From positions 4,388,552-4,452,551 of the forward strand of contig JAOSJT010000001.1 in assembly GCA_027493955.1 (NCBI GenBank): 64,000 nucleotides of DNA, in the 5' to 3' direction. The notes under the pieces are model-generated. The model did no database searches. It saw only the letters and a list, made by a program, of their open reading frames with translations, and had not been told where the DNA came from. The stretch comes from Bacteroidia bacterium. GTDB taxonomy: Bacteria; Bacteroidota; Ignavibacteria; SZUA-365. The position numbers and the translations under genes are program-made. Positions within the stretch are counted from its first letter, which is position 1. Each line of letters begins with the position of its first letter. Shown in pieces: positions 39,482-49,400 of the stretch.

Positions 39482-40045
39482 ATGGACACACTGCACGCAA
39501 AGCCTAATCATCCCTCCGAATATCTTGAGAGAGATCACCGCCGGCTCGAAAACCTGCTTGCCGCTGCGGCGCACGATCCCTCCGAGGTTGACATGGTGTT
39601 GTACGACGAATTCAGGAGAGGTCTGCTACGGCATATCGGCATCGAGGAAAAAATAGTCCTTCCGCTGCTCCGCTCCGTCGCCGGCTGCGGCTTCGACATG
39701 GAGGCGCAATTGCGACTTGAACATGGCGCCATTGCGGCGTTACTCGTCCCGCCGCCGGCGCCTGAATTGCTCTTCGCCCTTATGGGTCTTCTGCAACGGC
39801 ATAACCATCTCGAAGAGGATCCGGAGACCCTGTATCAGCTTCTGGACGATTGTGTCCGGGCTGCGGGCGACGACATTCTGCGGAAGGTCGTGGAATTCCC
39901 GGACGTCCCCCTTTCCCGCTTCATCAACAATCCCCACGCCGTAGAACCCGCCAAACGCGCCGTCGCACGGAGCGGACATGATTATGACGCGTTGGTGGAG
40001 GAGGGAAGGAGCGTGAGGAGGGGAAACGGTGATACAGAATGGTGA
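39482..40045 (+). CDS. Hemerythrin HHE domain protein
   Basis: 187 residues from ATG 39482. A four-helix hemerythrin-like bundle with candidate di-iron ligands His19 (LERDHRRLE), His51 and Glu55 (LLRHIGIEEK), His81 (LRLEHGAI) and His107/His109 with Glu111/112 (RHNHLEEDPE). Such proteins bind oxygen or nitric oxide, or sense iron and redox state. The tail after residue 125 (PLSRFINNPHAVEPAKRA, basic) is not part of the domain. The stop codon TGA lies inside a short heptamer array. A stable stem-loop follows at 40099-40120. Confidence 0.85.
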   Translation: MDTLHAKPNHPSEYLERDHRRLENLLAAAAHDPSEVDMVLYDEFRRGLLRHIGIEEKIVLPLLRSVAGCGFDMEAQLRLEHGAIAALLVPPPAPELLFALMGLLQRHNHLEEDPETLYQLLDDCVRAAGDDILRKVVEFPDVPLSRFINNPHAVEPAKRAVARSGHDYDALVEEGRSVRRGNGDTEW

Positions 40046-40069
40046 AGAGAAAAAAGTAAAGAGTAAAGG
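40042..40069 (+). repeat. Four-unit heptamer array overlapping the hemerythrin stop
   Basis: GTGAAGA, GAAAAAA, GTAAAGA, GTAAAGG in exact 7-base phase. It is the same family as the ftsA-ftsZ array. The first unit contains the gene's TGA stop. Confidence 0.8.
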
Positions 40070-40098
40070 GATCAGCCCACAGGGCGACATTCCCTGTA

Positions 40099-40120
40099 TC
40101 CCCCAACGGCAGTTGGGGGA
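40099..40120 (+). terminator. Stem-loop downstream of the hemerythrin gene
   Basis: TCCCCCAAC (40099-40107) pairs perfectly with GTTGGGGGA (40112-40120) around a 4-base loop GGCA. No T tract follows, so it may be a Rho-type or merely structural element. The other ~220 bases to the SMR gene show nothing recognised. Confidence 0.45.
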
Positions 40121-40343
40121 CACACGCGCCCAGCCACTACCTCTCCAGCTCAGCCTTTGGCAGACGACACTTCGCCCGACCCTGCCAGGGTGAGCTTCGA
40201 CCTCAGATCTACAGGTGCCGACGGCACGCACACCTCCATCAATCCCGAGCCCCTGAGGCGAACCTCTCATAACAGTACGAGCAAGTGCGACAGATTGGCT
40301 ACATTGAAAGAATCTGATAACGATCACATCTTCAGAGGTACTC

Positions 40344-40685
40344 ATGCTCACAAAGGATTGGCTGATCCTGATTCTTGCGGGTTTTTTCGAAGTAGCATTT
40401 GCGTTCTGCCTCGGGAAGGCGAGAGAGAGCACCGGTATTGAAATGTACCTGTGGTATGGCGGCTTCATCGTGACCCTTGCCGTGAGCATGACGTTGCTCG
40501 TTCAAGCAACGCAAACCTTGCCCATTGGGACGGCGTACGCGGTATGGACGGGTATCGGTGCAGTCGGAACGGCCCTGGTGGGGATAGTGGTGTTTCGGGA
40601 GCCGACGACCTTCTTGCGGCTGCTCTTCCTTTCGACACTGATACTTTCCATCGTCGGTCTGAAAATCGTGTCGCACGCGAAGTGA
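40344..40685 (+). CDS. gdx: SMR family transporter, Gdx/SugE type (guanidinium exporter-like)
   Basis: A 113-residue four-helix small multidrug resistance protein. The conserved glutamate of helix 1 is Glu16 in LILAGFFEVAFAF. The Gdx/SugE signature LPIGTAYAVWTGIGAVGTAL (residues ~63-82) distinguishes it from EmrE-type drug exporters. Characterised Gdx proteins exchange guanidinium for protons as antiparallel dimers. I looked for a guanidine riboswitch upstream and found none. It is a single gene. Confidence 0.85.
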   Translation: MLTKDWLILILAGFFEVAFAFCLGKARESTGIEMYLWYGGFIVTLAVSMTLLVQATQTLPIGTAYAVWTGIGAVGTALVGIVVFREPTTFLRLLFLSTLILSIVGLKIVSHAK

Positions 40686-41074
40686 ACAGCAGGTACATGA
40701 TAGCCCGCATCCTCCAGGGTGCGACGGGCGGCGAAGGGCGCACATACCCGGCGTTCGTGTGAACCGTACGTCGGCAGGAAGGGCGCCGGGGAGGCAAGTG
40801 CGTTTTCGCGAAGTCATGTCATCAACAAATGGCGGGAGCGGCGCAGACCGCGGTATTCACTTGCGCTTGTGAGATACTGCAATAATTGGTACTATCTTTT
40901 CTTGACGTGATATTCTGTATGGCCCAAGGTGCAGGACGCGTGCGACGGGAAGCCATCCCGGATCGTTCCTGCAGCCGCACAGCGGATGCATGTATGAAAT
41001 AGTCAGCGGGATCAGTGAATGAACACCGATGGTAACGGCGAATCACGAATGCGGATGGATTTCAAAGGAAAAAC
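40686..41074. other. Intergenic region between the SMR and DHFR-like genes
   Basis: About 390 bases. No gene or structured element was recognised. A weak TATTCTG at 40911 with TTG 22 bases upstream is the only promoter-like feature. Confidence 0.4.
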
Positions 41075-41644
41075 ATGAGAAGAATAGTCGCCGCCATCAA
41101 TATGACCATCGACGGATATTGCGATCACACAGCAGGTATTCCGGATGAGGAACTACATCACCATTATACGGAGCTGTTGAATGGAGGTGATGGCATTCTC
41201 TACGGGAGAATTACATTTCAACTTATGAAATACTGGCAGCCGCTGGTGAAGAATCCCTCGGGTAAAAATGATATGGACGAATTTGCCAGGGCGATAGATA
41301 CCATCCCGAAACTGGTTTTTTCTCGAACCTTGAAACATGTCGAATGGGAAAGTGCGGCGTTGGCAACCCGGACCCTGGAAGAAGAAGTTGCAGCACTCAG
41401 GCGGCAAGCGGGCCGGGACATTCTCGTCGGCAGTCGGAGTCTGATCCTCCAGCTCATGAAGCGCAACTTGATAGATGAATACCAACTCTGTGTCCACCCA
41501 ATCATTGTCGGCAGCGGTATGCCGTTATTCGAAAGCATCCGCGACACTACAATCTTTACACTTGTGAAGACCAAGACCTTTCATAGTGGTGCAATAACGC
41601 TGTACTATGCGCCGATACAGGAGAATACACCGAAGCGCGAGTGA
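41075..41644 (+). CDS. DHFR-like reductase (RibD C-terminal domain, YyaP/YwjB type)
   Basis: 189 residues with the dihydrofolate reductase-like fold of the RibD C-terminal family: MRRIVAAINMTIDGYCD (start), DGILYGRITFQLMKYW (about residues 41-56), IPKLVFSRTL, RDILVGSRSLILQLMKRNLIDEY (NADPH region, about 113-135) and HPIIVGSGMPLF. Members are putative NADPH-dependent reductases of unknown substrate, often acquired horizontally as single genes. AAAGGAAAAAC precedes the ATG. Its codons are somewhat more AT-rich than the neighbours. Confidence 0.88.
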   Translation: MRRIVAAINMTIDGYCDHTAGIPDEELHHHYTELLNGGDGILYGRITFQLMKYWQPLVKNPSGKNDMDEFARAIDTIPKLVFSRTLKHVEWESAALATRTLEEEVAALRRQAGRDILVGSRSLILQLMKRNLIDEYQLCVHPIIVGSGMPLFESIRDTTIFTLVKTKTFHSGAITLYYAPIQENTPKRE

Positions 41645-41885
41645 GGCATCGCCACAGGAGGGGTGACGGCGTTGGAGGACACATGCCATTGTTGCTTCAC
41701 CGTCGTCTCCCGTTCAGTCGGAGAGATGAAGCGACTCGTGGTCTTCAACACTTTCACGATGAGCGCTCAGGACATCAATGAGTACATCATGCTCTTGTAC
41801 ATGAAATACTCGGAACTATCCTGAGAAGAACCGACGATCATAGGCGCGAGACGGTCATACTCACAAAGTGGCGGAGACGCAAGCC

Positions 41886-42149
41886 ATGAAGAAAATCGTG
41901 TTGATCCCCTGTCTGTTGTCATCTCATTGTGCCTTTGCAGGGACAGGCGGCGCAGAAGACGAGAATATACTGATACTTTCATTCCTCGCGGTCATTGTAT
42001 CGATTCTTGTTCTCCTCTATGCAACGGCATTTGTCAGGAGACGTATTGCAGAGCGTAAGGAAAAGAGCGTAGCGCAGCCTGCTGATGATGTGCAGAGCGA
42101 GGATGCCGATGAAGGTGTTGAATTGAAGCACCCTGAAAATAGTATGTGA
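41886..42149 (+). CDS. Small membrane protein, function unknown
   Basis: 87 residues from ATG 41886. An N-terminal signal-like stretch (VLIPCLLSSHCAFAG), a second helix (about residues 27-50, ILILSFLAVIVSILVLLYAT) followed by RRRIAERKEK, and an acidic tail. The stop-transfer pattern suggests an inner-membrane protein with its tail in the cytoplasm. No family is recognised. It could be a chance frame, but the hydrophobic-basic-acidic order argues for a gene. Confidence 0.5.
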   Translation: MKKIVLIPCLLSSHCAFAGTGGAEDENILILSFLAVIVSILVLLYATAFVRRRIAERKEKSVAQPADDVQSEDADEGVELKHPENSM

Positions 42150-42323
42150 GCAAGAGACTGTTTTGTAGCAATTGACCTTACAACACCTCAGAAATCCTGG
42201 CGCCATCCCGGAAGAGCCGGGAATGTGATTTCTGCACGAAGCGCAGGATAATCGCTCCGCTGGATTCGGGATTGCACCGGGGAAGGTACACGGTGGCGGC
42301 GCGATTGCTGGTCTGCATCCATG

Positions 42324-42347
42324 AGGATATCCTGCATCGGATATCCT
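42324..42347. other. Stem-loop in the 42150-42429 intergenic gap
   Basis: AGGATATCC (42324-42332) and GGATATCCT (42339-42347) pair perfectly around TGCATC. It lies between the convergent genes at 42149 and 42430. It may act as a terminator, but it has no T tract. Nothing else was seen in this gap. Confidence 0.4.
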
Positions 42348-42429
42348 TCGCCTGATATAGCGTGGGTTCAGTCTTCTACAACGGGAGCATCATGAAAAAT
42401 GCTCTGGGATCCCACTCGCGCTACTCCCC

Positions 42430-43074
42430 TCAATCCCCTAAGAACCGGTGCATGTAGCCGATCTGAAACATGAGCTGGGGATTGGAATAGTCGCCTTCCC
42501 CGACGGATGCCCCGGCTTGCAGGAAGAAACCGCCGAGATTCAGCTCGTACACCGCACCGAGATACGTCCAGTATTTGTTCCTCGTGAACCAGCCATCGTC
42601 CTTCTCCAGTCGCGAGCTCCCGGCAATCAACGCCAGCACGTGACTGCGATTGCTGTTGTCGGAGAGCTTGAAGCCGATATTGAGCTGGGCACCGGCGAGC
42701 GCATCGCCGTACAGCGCGCCGGAAAGCCGCAGTCCGAGCGTACCAAACCAGCGCCCGAATGCGATGTTGAATCCCGCCGGTGTGCCGAAGTTGGCACCAA
42801 GCTCATAGTATGCGGCCTCACGGAGATCGGTGATCTGATCGTCCACCCACACCGCTTCTTTCCGGATGATCTCGATGTCGTCGAAAGAGTAAACATATTC
42901 GCTCCCGTCCCGCGTCCTGATTTTCAGGCTCTTGTTCGGCACCTGCTCGATGATGGTTCCCAGTATTTTCGATCCGTTTTTCAGGATCACGGCGTCCACT
43001 TCGGACTGTGCGAGGCAGCGGCTGCCGGTCAGCGCGAATGCGAGAATCAGTAACGGGAGGAAATACGCTTTCAT
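42430..43074 (-). CDS. Outer-membrane beta-barrel-like protein
   Basis: 214 residues. Signal peptide 1-23 (LTGSRCLAQ). An SH3-like small beta domain (about residues 26-72, VILKNGSKILGTIIEQVPN) precedes a series of amphipathic strands (about 88-212) ending in an aromatic residue near the terminus (YMHRFLGD), as in small outer-membrane barrels. AGGAGAAAGGAAC precedes the ATG. It is read in the same direction as, and 104 bases downstream of, the three VWA genes, separated by a purine-rich hairpin. Its function is unknown; a role linked to the VWA proteins is only a guess from position. Confidence 0.7.
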   Translation of the reverse strand: MKAYFLPLLILAFALTGSRCLAQSEVDAVILKNGSKILGTIIEQVPNKSLKIRTRDGSEYVYSFDDIEIIRKEAVWVDDQITDLREAAYYELGANFGTPAGFNIAFGRWFGTLGLRLSGALYGDALAGAQLNIGFKLSDNSNRSHVLALIAGSSRLEKDDGWFTRNKYWTYLGAVYELNLGGFFLQAGASVGEGDYSNPQLMFQIGYMHRFLGD

Positions 43075-43109
43075 GTTCCTTTCTCCTGATGGGTGATAAT
43101 TATTCGCAG

Positions 43110-43175
43110 AGAGCGGAGAGCAGGGAGCGGAGAGCGCTCTTCACTCTTCACTCTTTACGCTCCGCTCTCCGCTCT
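43110..43175 (-). repeat. Heptamer-derived inverted repeat
   Basis: A purine-rich arm (from 43110, AGAGCGGAGAGC...GAGCGGAGAGCG) faces its complement CGCTCCGCTCTCCGCTCT (43158-43175), with CTCTTCACTCTTCACTCTTTA between, which is the reverse of GTGAAGA/GTAAAGA units. It forms a strong hairpin between the VWA gene A stop and the OMP gene start, and could terminate the VWA transcripts. Confidence 0.75.
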
Positions 43176-43178
43176 TTG

Positions 43179-46100
43179 CTACAACCTGGTTACGCGCTTC
43201 ACCAGCACGGTTTCTCCAAACATCGCCACGAGATAGTACACTCCGGCACCGCGGGCGTGGAGAGAGTGCGTAAAATCCGCAGCGCCATCAGGCAGCACAC
43301 CTGTGTGAATCACATCCGCTCGGCCAAGTACATCGTACAGCGCCAGTGTAACGGTTAGATTCCTGGTGCCGGTGAGTGCGATGCGCAGCAGGTCGGTCGC
43401 CGGTTCGGGCCAGACATGCAGCGATGCGCGTTCTGCTACCGGCGGCGTGGCGTCCACGTCGAGCACCGTCACGTTGAAGGGATCCGAGAGCGCTGAGCAG
43501 CCTTCGGCATTGGTGACCTGAACCTGATACACGCCGGTCTGTCTTGCAACGTGCAGCGGTCCGGTGGCGCCTGGTATAGCTGTGCTGTTCAGATACCACT
43601 GGTAGGCATGTGCTGTGTCGCTTCGCAGCGCATCCCCGAGGCGGCGTATGACGGGCTTCGCGGGTGCGGGCTTCATAATGACGTCCGTGGTGTCCGAAGC
43701 GCCCCAGCAGCCCAGTTCGTTGCGCACCCGCACGGAATACCGACCGGCCGCCGTCACCACGATGCTTTCCGTACTCGCTCCTGTACTCCACTCGTATGCG
43801 GGATAGCTCTTGTCGGTCCACAAGTGGACGGTCTCGCCTTTGCAGATCGCCACCGGACCACCCGGAGTAATCACCGGTTGTGGACTATTGTGTACCGATA
43901 CATGCACCGTATCGGATATCCCGAGTGCTCCATCAGTGCGTCGGACCGTGCAAAAGTACTGCCCGCTCGTACGAACCACGAGCATGCGATTCTTCGCTCC
44001 GGATGACCAGGCATAGCTGGCGTAGCCGGCTCCGGCGTCGAGAGTGACGGAGTCGCCCGAACAAAAACGCAGGGAGTCGTCGTATGCCAGCTCGAAACGG
44101 AACGACGCCTCGGGAAGACCCGGTATGCGAATCGGTATCTCGCATTTCGAGGAATCCGTATTTGATGCAAAACACCAAACCGTCACAGTGTAGTGTTTCT
44201 CCCCGGTTGTCGGCGCATGCTGAAGCATCCATTCGGCGCTGCCTTCCTGCCCGGGATTCAGCAGTGAGGGAAGGATACGTTTCGTGAATCGGTCCGGCGC
44301 GTCCGGTGCCGCCAGGGTCAGCTCCGTTGGCAGTACGATGGAGGCACGGAGGGTGTCCGTCCGAGAACCGCCGGTGTTCCGAGCGGTAACGGTGACGGGA
44401 AAAGGCATGGGATTATAGCGAAGATACGTCGTGTCCGCGGTTATTGCGGGGGCATCGAGAGTACACTCGAGCATCGGACCTGCCTGCGGGATAAACACTT
44501 TATGGCAGCAAATGACATCGGGATAATTATCGAAGCTGCTGCGAATACAGATTTCGATGGAATCGCCCTGTGTCCGCTTTTTGGCCGCCAACTGCCAGTT
44601 CACTTCCGCGAACATCCCCGGAGCGATGTCCGCCGGCGATACAAGCTGTGTCGTGCTGACTGGCGAGACCAGTCGCACGTCATGGGTATCCACGATGATG
44701 GTACATCGCGCATTGCGCAGCGTCGTGTCGCCGATATTGTCGCAGCGTCCGGTGACGATAAACGGGTTGGGCTGATAGTCGCGCAGCTTCCGATCCCACT
44801 GCAGGCGCTTCGTACCGTTGATATCGCAGAAGGCCTGAGGTGCCTTTGCATTGATGCAAATACTCCCGGTTTCAATAACCGGAATGAAACAGCCCTGTTC
44901 AAATCGGGGATACGCAGCACGGATGTCGCAACATGCGGTATCAGACCGGTTCGCAGCTTTGAACGTCATGTTCAGCAACAGACCACCGCCATGAACAAGC
45001 TTGCGTGCGGTAACCTGTATGAGGGCGCCTGCGGGATGAGGCGTCACCATGATCGGAGCACCCTCGAGCAGGGAGCCCGTCGGCGTGCTCACACCTTTGA
45101 GCTGTACGCAGGAAGTGTCGTATTCCAGTGTGAATTGCAACGGGTAGAACATCTCGCCGTTGATTGGTGAAATGAGGTTGAGGGGCAGCGTGATATCGGC
45201 GCCACTTTTCCCGGTTGCATCGCCGATCTCCAAATTCAGATTCTTGAACGTGGACGAATCCAGGGGAGCGCGATACGTTTTCGTCTTGGTGTCGCTCCCC
45301 CCACAGAAATCCTTCAACTGCAGATCTACCGTCCGTAGAGCGCCATCCGCGCACTCGCGCTCATAGGTGATGATGCACTCCTGAAAGCTCTGGCGTATGA
45401 TGGTGAATATTTCCTGATAGATCGCGGCGAGCTGTCCGGCATTCGGTGTCTGGTAATACTTCCCGCCGGTAAGCGAGGCGATCATTTGCAATTCCACCGC
45501 ATTGACACTGCTGCCGAGAGCGACAGTAAACACATTGATACGGTGGCGATTCGCCAGTGCAATAATCTCCGCAGGCGTGCGCGTCGAACCTCCGTCGCCG
45601 CCGTCTGTCAGCAGTATAACAGCGCGACATTGGTTCACCCCGTTGTTGATCAGTTCGAGCAGTCCAAAGTACCCGCCGTCCCAGACTGCCGTCAAACCAC
45701 CTGCAGGAAGGGCATCTACGGCGGCGTGCAGCCATTGCTTATTCGTCGTCATCTGCTGCTGTACCGTCACGACGGAGGTAAACCAAATTACCGCCGCCTC
45801 GTCCATAACGCCGTCCATCAGATCAATAAATGCGTGGCCCGCCAGCTTGGCGCCGGCATTACCGGAACCTATCATCGAACCGGATGCGTCGAACACCAGT
45901 GCTACGGATTTTGCACAGGGTTTGGTGGGATCGGGACACCACACCGTGAAATCTTTGACCTCGACACCATTCTCATAGATGCGAAAATCCTGCTTCGACA
46001 TATTGTACGCCGGATTGCCGTCACAGCCGACCGTCACATACAACTCGATGGTCGGCCAGTTTACCGTCACCCGTTTGAAGGTGAGGTTCGGCTGCGCCTG

Positions 46101-46190
46101 AAGCCCGGCCGTTGGCATCACGTGGCAGATAAGGATGAGCAGCGCGACAGCGCTCCATGTGTGAGCAGGTACGTTAGATAACCTTTTCAT
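43179..46190 (-). CDS. Secreted VWA-domain protein A with Ig-like repeats and T9SS tail
   Basis: 1003 residues from ATG 46190, preceded by AAAGGAGTCTGTC; the open frame further upstream is translated repeat. Signal peptide 1-33 (GLQAQ). The von Willebrand A domain (about residues 95-290) has a complete MIDAS: DASGS at 101-105, a threonine in GLTAVWDGG and an aspartate in LLTDGGD. It is followed by Cys-rich strands, beta domains (about 300-740), and three CHU-like Ig repeats of the form CSGDSVTLDAGAGYASYAWS (about 750-915). A T9SS sorting domain (about 925-1003, HVWPEPATDLLRI, YDVLGRADVI, GAGVYYLVA) ends the protein. A secreted, metal-dependent adhesin is the likely role. It is one of three paralogues. 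Confidence 0.85.
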   Translation of the reverse strand: MKRLSNVPAHTWSAVALLILICHVMPTAGLQAQPNLTFKRVTVNWPTIELYVTVGCDGNPAYNMSKQDFRIYENGVEVKDFTVWCPDPTKPCAKSVALVFDASGSMIGSGNAGAKLAGHAFIDLMDGVMDEAAVIWFTSVVTVQQQMTTNKQWLHAAVDALPAGGLTAVWDGGYFGLLELINNGVNQCRAVILLTDGGDGGSTRTPAEIIALANRHRINVFTVALGSSVNAVELQMIASLTGGKYYQTPNAGQLAAIYQEIFTIIRQSFQECIITYERECADGALRTVDLQLKDFCGGSDTKTKTYRAPLDSSTFKNLNLEIGDATGKSGADITLPLNLISPINGEMFYPLQFTLEYDTSCVQLKGVSTPTGSLLEGAPIMVTPHPAGALIQVTARKLVHGGGLLLNMTFKAANRSDTACCDIRAAYPRFEQGCFIPVIETGSICINAKAPQAFCDINGTKRLQWDRKLRDYQPNPFIVTGRCDNIGDTTLRNARCTIIVDTHDVRLVSPVSTTQLVSPADIAPGMFAEVNWQLAAKKRTQGDSIEICIRSSFDNYPDVICCHKVFIPQAGPMLECTLDAPAITADTTYLRYNPMPFPVTVTARNTGGSRTDTLRASIVLPTELTLAAPDAPDRFTKRILPSLLNPGQEGSAEWMLQHAPTTGEKHYTVTVWCFASNTDSSKCEIPIRIPGLPEASFRFELAYDDSLRFCSGDSVTLDAGAGYASYAWSSGAKNRMLVVRTSGQYFCTVRRTDGALGISDTVHVSVHNSPQPVITPGGPVAICKGETVHLWTDKSYPAYEWSTGASTESIVVTAAGRYSVRVRNELGCWGASDTTDVIMKPAPAKPVIRRLGDALRSDTAHAYQWYLNSTAIPGATGPLHVARQTGVYQVQVTNAEGCSALSDPFNVTVLDVDATPPVAERASLHVWPEPATDLLRIALTGTRNLTVTLALYDVLGRADVIHTGVLPDGAADFTHSLHARGAGVYYLVAMFGETVLVKRVTRL

Positions 46191-46411
46191 GACAGACTCC
46201 TTTGCAAAACACAGAACGCAGAACACGCAGAAAAAGCAGAACACGCAGAAGAAGAGAAGAGGCCGAAAGGCTATCTTCTCGTCGTGTTTGTGGTACATCG
46301 TACGTAGTACGTCGTAAGTCGTCCCGCCTGCGCTCTCATGAACTGCCGTTTGTGCGATGGTCCTTTGATGCTTCGGCGGGCAGGAAATCGTAGGTCGTAA
46401 ATCGTCACTCG
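46191..46411. repeat. Repeat-rich spacer between VWA genes A and B
   Basis: Holds two short tandem families: ACRCAGA-like units at 46208-46262 (AACACAG, AACGCAG, then variants, with GAAGAAGAGAAGAGG) and CGTMARW-like 7-mers at 46299-46320 and 46389-46416 (CGTAGGT, CGTAAAT, CGTCACT, CGTTACA). The last unit runs into the stop of gene B. The same order of repeats occurs in the spacer between genes B and C, so spacer and gene were duplicated together. Confidence 0.8.
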
Positions 46412-49400
46412 TTACAGTTTCGTGATGCGCTTTACCAGTACGGTTTCCGGCAGTACGGCGACGAAATAGTACACCCCCGCTTTCCGTCCGGAGAGGGAAT
46501 ACTGAAATTCACCGCGCTCATCGGTGCTCCGTGCTTCGTGAATGACTTCCGAGCGGCCGAGTACATCGAAGAGATACAGGGTAAACGGCTGCGTGCCGAT
46601 GTCGTTGATGCGGATGCGCAGCACATCGCTTGCCGGCTCGGGCCAGGCGTGGAGTGTCGGTGCGCCAGCGAGTGGGGGATTGCCGGCGACGCCGAGTACG
46701 GTGACGTCGTATATGTCGGATACCACCGAGCAACCACGCGAACTCGTCACCCGAACCTGATACGACCCGGGTTGTGTCACAAGAAGCGCGGGCTGCGTCG
46801 CTCCGGGTATCTCAACGCCATTGCGGAACCACTGGCATCGGTAGCCCTCCGGTACGCTCAACACGTCGCCCGTCCGTCGAATCACCGGCTTGTCGGGCTT
46901 GAGGAAACTGATGACGGTCACCGGATCGGATTGACCCCAGCAACCGTGACTGTCGCGCACGCGCACAAAGTATTTGCCTTCGATGCGGACAACGAGTTCG
47001 GCCGTGGTCGCGCCGATGTTCCAGAGGTACTCCTCGTAACTGCCGTCCACACCGAGCACGACCGAATCGCCGACACAGAACCAGAGTGTGCCGCCGGGAG
47101 TGATCATGGGCTTGGGAGCGGGACGCACGCTCACGTGCAGTGTGTCGGAGCGTCCGATAAGTCCGTCGGAACGTCGGACAACACAGAAATAGGACCCGGC
47201 GTTTTTCACTGCGATCTGCTGTGTCTGTTGTCCATGAGACCAGTTGTAGGTCAGATACCCGCTGCCGGCATCGAGAATCACAGAATCACCCTGGCAGATC
47301 TCGAGCGGTCCGGATGCTGTCAGCCGTGTGCTGAAGGTTGGCGGCGGCAATCCGGGTATGCGCACATTGACGGTGCAGACGGTCGTGTCCTGTCCCGCAG
47401 CCCAGCTCCTGGCGGTCAGCGTGTATGACTTCTCCGATGAGATAATCGGATGCTGAAGCATCCAGTTCACACCCCCGCTCTGCCGCGGAGCGAGAGTCGC
47501 GGGCAGGAGCTGCTTTGTATAGTTTCCGGGCGTCTCCGAAGGCGCTAATTCGAATTCCGGAGGCAGTTGCAGCGATGTCCACACGGTGTCGCTCTGAGTG
47601 CCACCGTTGTTCGTCACCGCCACGCTCAATGGAAAGGGCATTGGTGTATAGCGTACGGCGGCGGTGTCCGCAACGATCTGTGGCACAGATACGGCGCATG
47701 AAAGAACCGTACCCGCCTGTGAAACGACGATGCGAACGCAGCAGGTGACGTCGGGGTGATAGTCGAAGCTGCCGCGTATGCAGAGTTCGATGGTGTCTTC
47801 GGACGTCCGGGGTTTGGCCGCGACCTGCCAGCTTACGGTGGCGAACATCCCCGGATCGATATGTGGCGGGGAGGGAGTCTGTGTGTCCGTACTCGGCGAA
47901 AGCAGCTCGATGTCGTCTGCATCATAGAGGATGCGGAAACGTGCGTTTGCTGCCGTAGCGTCGCCGGTATTATCGAAGCGCCCCGTGATGGTAAAGGGAT
48001 TCTGCTGGTATTCCTTGCTGTCCTGTCGCCAGTCGAGTCGGGGTGGAGCCGTGACGGAGCAGGATATGGTCGGGAGAGTGGGAGAGAGACATACACGTCC
48101 GGTATCCATTATCGGAATGAAGCAACCCTGCGAGAATCCCGCATTGATGGGGCGTATATCCCGGCACAGCGTATCGCTGCGCTGTTGCGTGGAGAACGCC
48201 AGGTTCATCAGGCGTCCGTAGCCATTCACCAGAACAGGGGCCGTGCTTTCTATTGTGACACCTCCGGTCACGGGCGTCGCAGTTATCGGGACGCCATCCA
48301 GCAGCGATCCAGGCGGAGCGGTTACAGATTTGAATTGAATGATGGAGGTATCGTATGTAAGCGTGTAACGCAGCGGATAGAAGTTGTTGCCGTGAATACT
48401 TGTGCGGAGATTGAGCGGCAGGGTGAAATCGTCGCCATGTCTGGCGAAAACCTCGCCCAGATCGAGGTGGAGGGGGGAAAATGTTGTGCTGTCCAGCGGT
48501 GCGCGAAAGGACTTCGTTTTCGTATCCGAGCCATTACAGTAATCCCGCAATTGCAGCTCGACGTTGCGCAGGCCGCCATCCGCGCATTGGGCGTCATAGG
48601 TGATCATGCACTCCTGAAAGTGTTGCGCGAGCAGTGTGCCGATCTCTACATACGCGCCGACAAGCTGCGAGGCAGTCGGGACGTAATAGTATCTGCCCCC
48701 GGTGAGCAGCGCGATAAGCTCCAGCTCCACGCTGTTGATGCTCGAGCCCAGGCCGATGGTAAACACACGGATGCGGTGCCGGTTTGCCAGCGCGATGATT
48801 TCCGCCGGCTGCCGCGAGGATGAATTGTCGCCTCCATCCGTCATCAGTATCACCGCGCGGACCGGATTCAGCCCATTGTTGATCAGCTCGATCAAACCAG
48901 CATAGCCGCCGTCCCACACCGCCGTCCCACCACTCGCCGGCAGTGCGTCCACGGCCGAGTGCAGCATCGGTTTATTGCTCGTCATCTGCTGATACACTGT
49001 CACCACGTGCGTGAACCAGATGATCGATGCCTCGTCGACTACACCATCCATGAGGTCAATGAAACCGTGCCCGGCTTGCTTTGCGGCCGCGTTGCCGGCG
49101 CCCATCATCGAACCGGACGCATCGAATACGAGCGCCACGGAAAAGGAGGATCGTACCGTGGGATCAGGGCACCAGAGCTGAAAATTCGGAACTTCCACAT
49201 TGTTCTCGAACACGCGAAAGTCCTGCGCCGACACGGTGAAATCAAGTGTGCTGTCGCAACTCGCCGAGAAGTACAGTTCAATGGTCGGCCAATTCACACC
49301 GATGCGTTTGAAATTCAGCGCCGGCTGACCGTGCATCGTCACGAGCGGGGCGCACAAACCGATGAGAAGCATACACACGGATATCCGTCGTGCTGTAGAA

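Noticed and set aside
40121-40343. Possible guanidine-II (mini-ykkC) riboswitch before the Gdx gene
   Set aside because: Only a single short GTGCC/GGCAC stem was found. The expected pair of hairpins with ACGR loops is missing.
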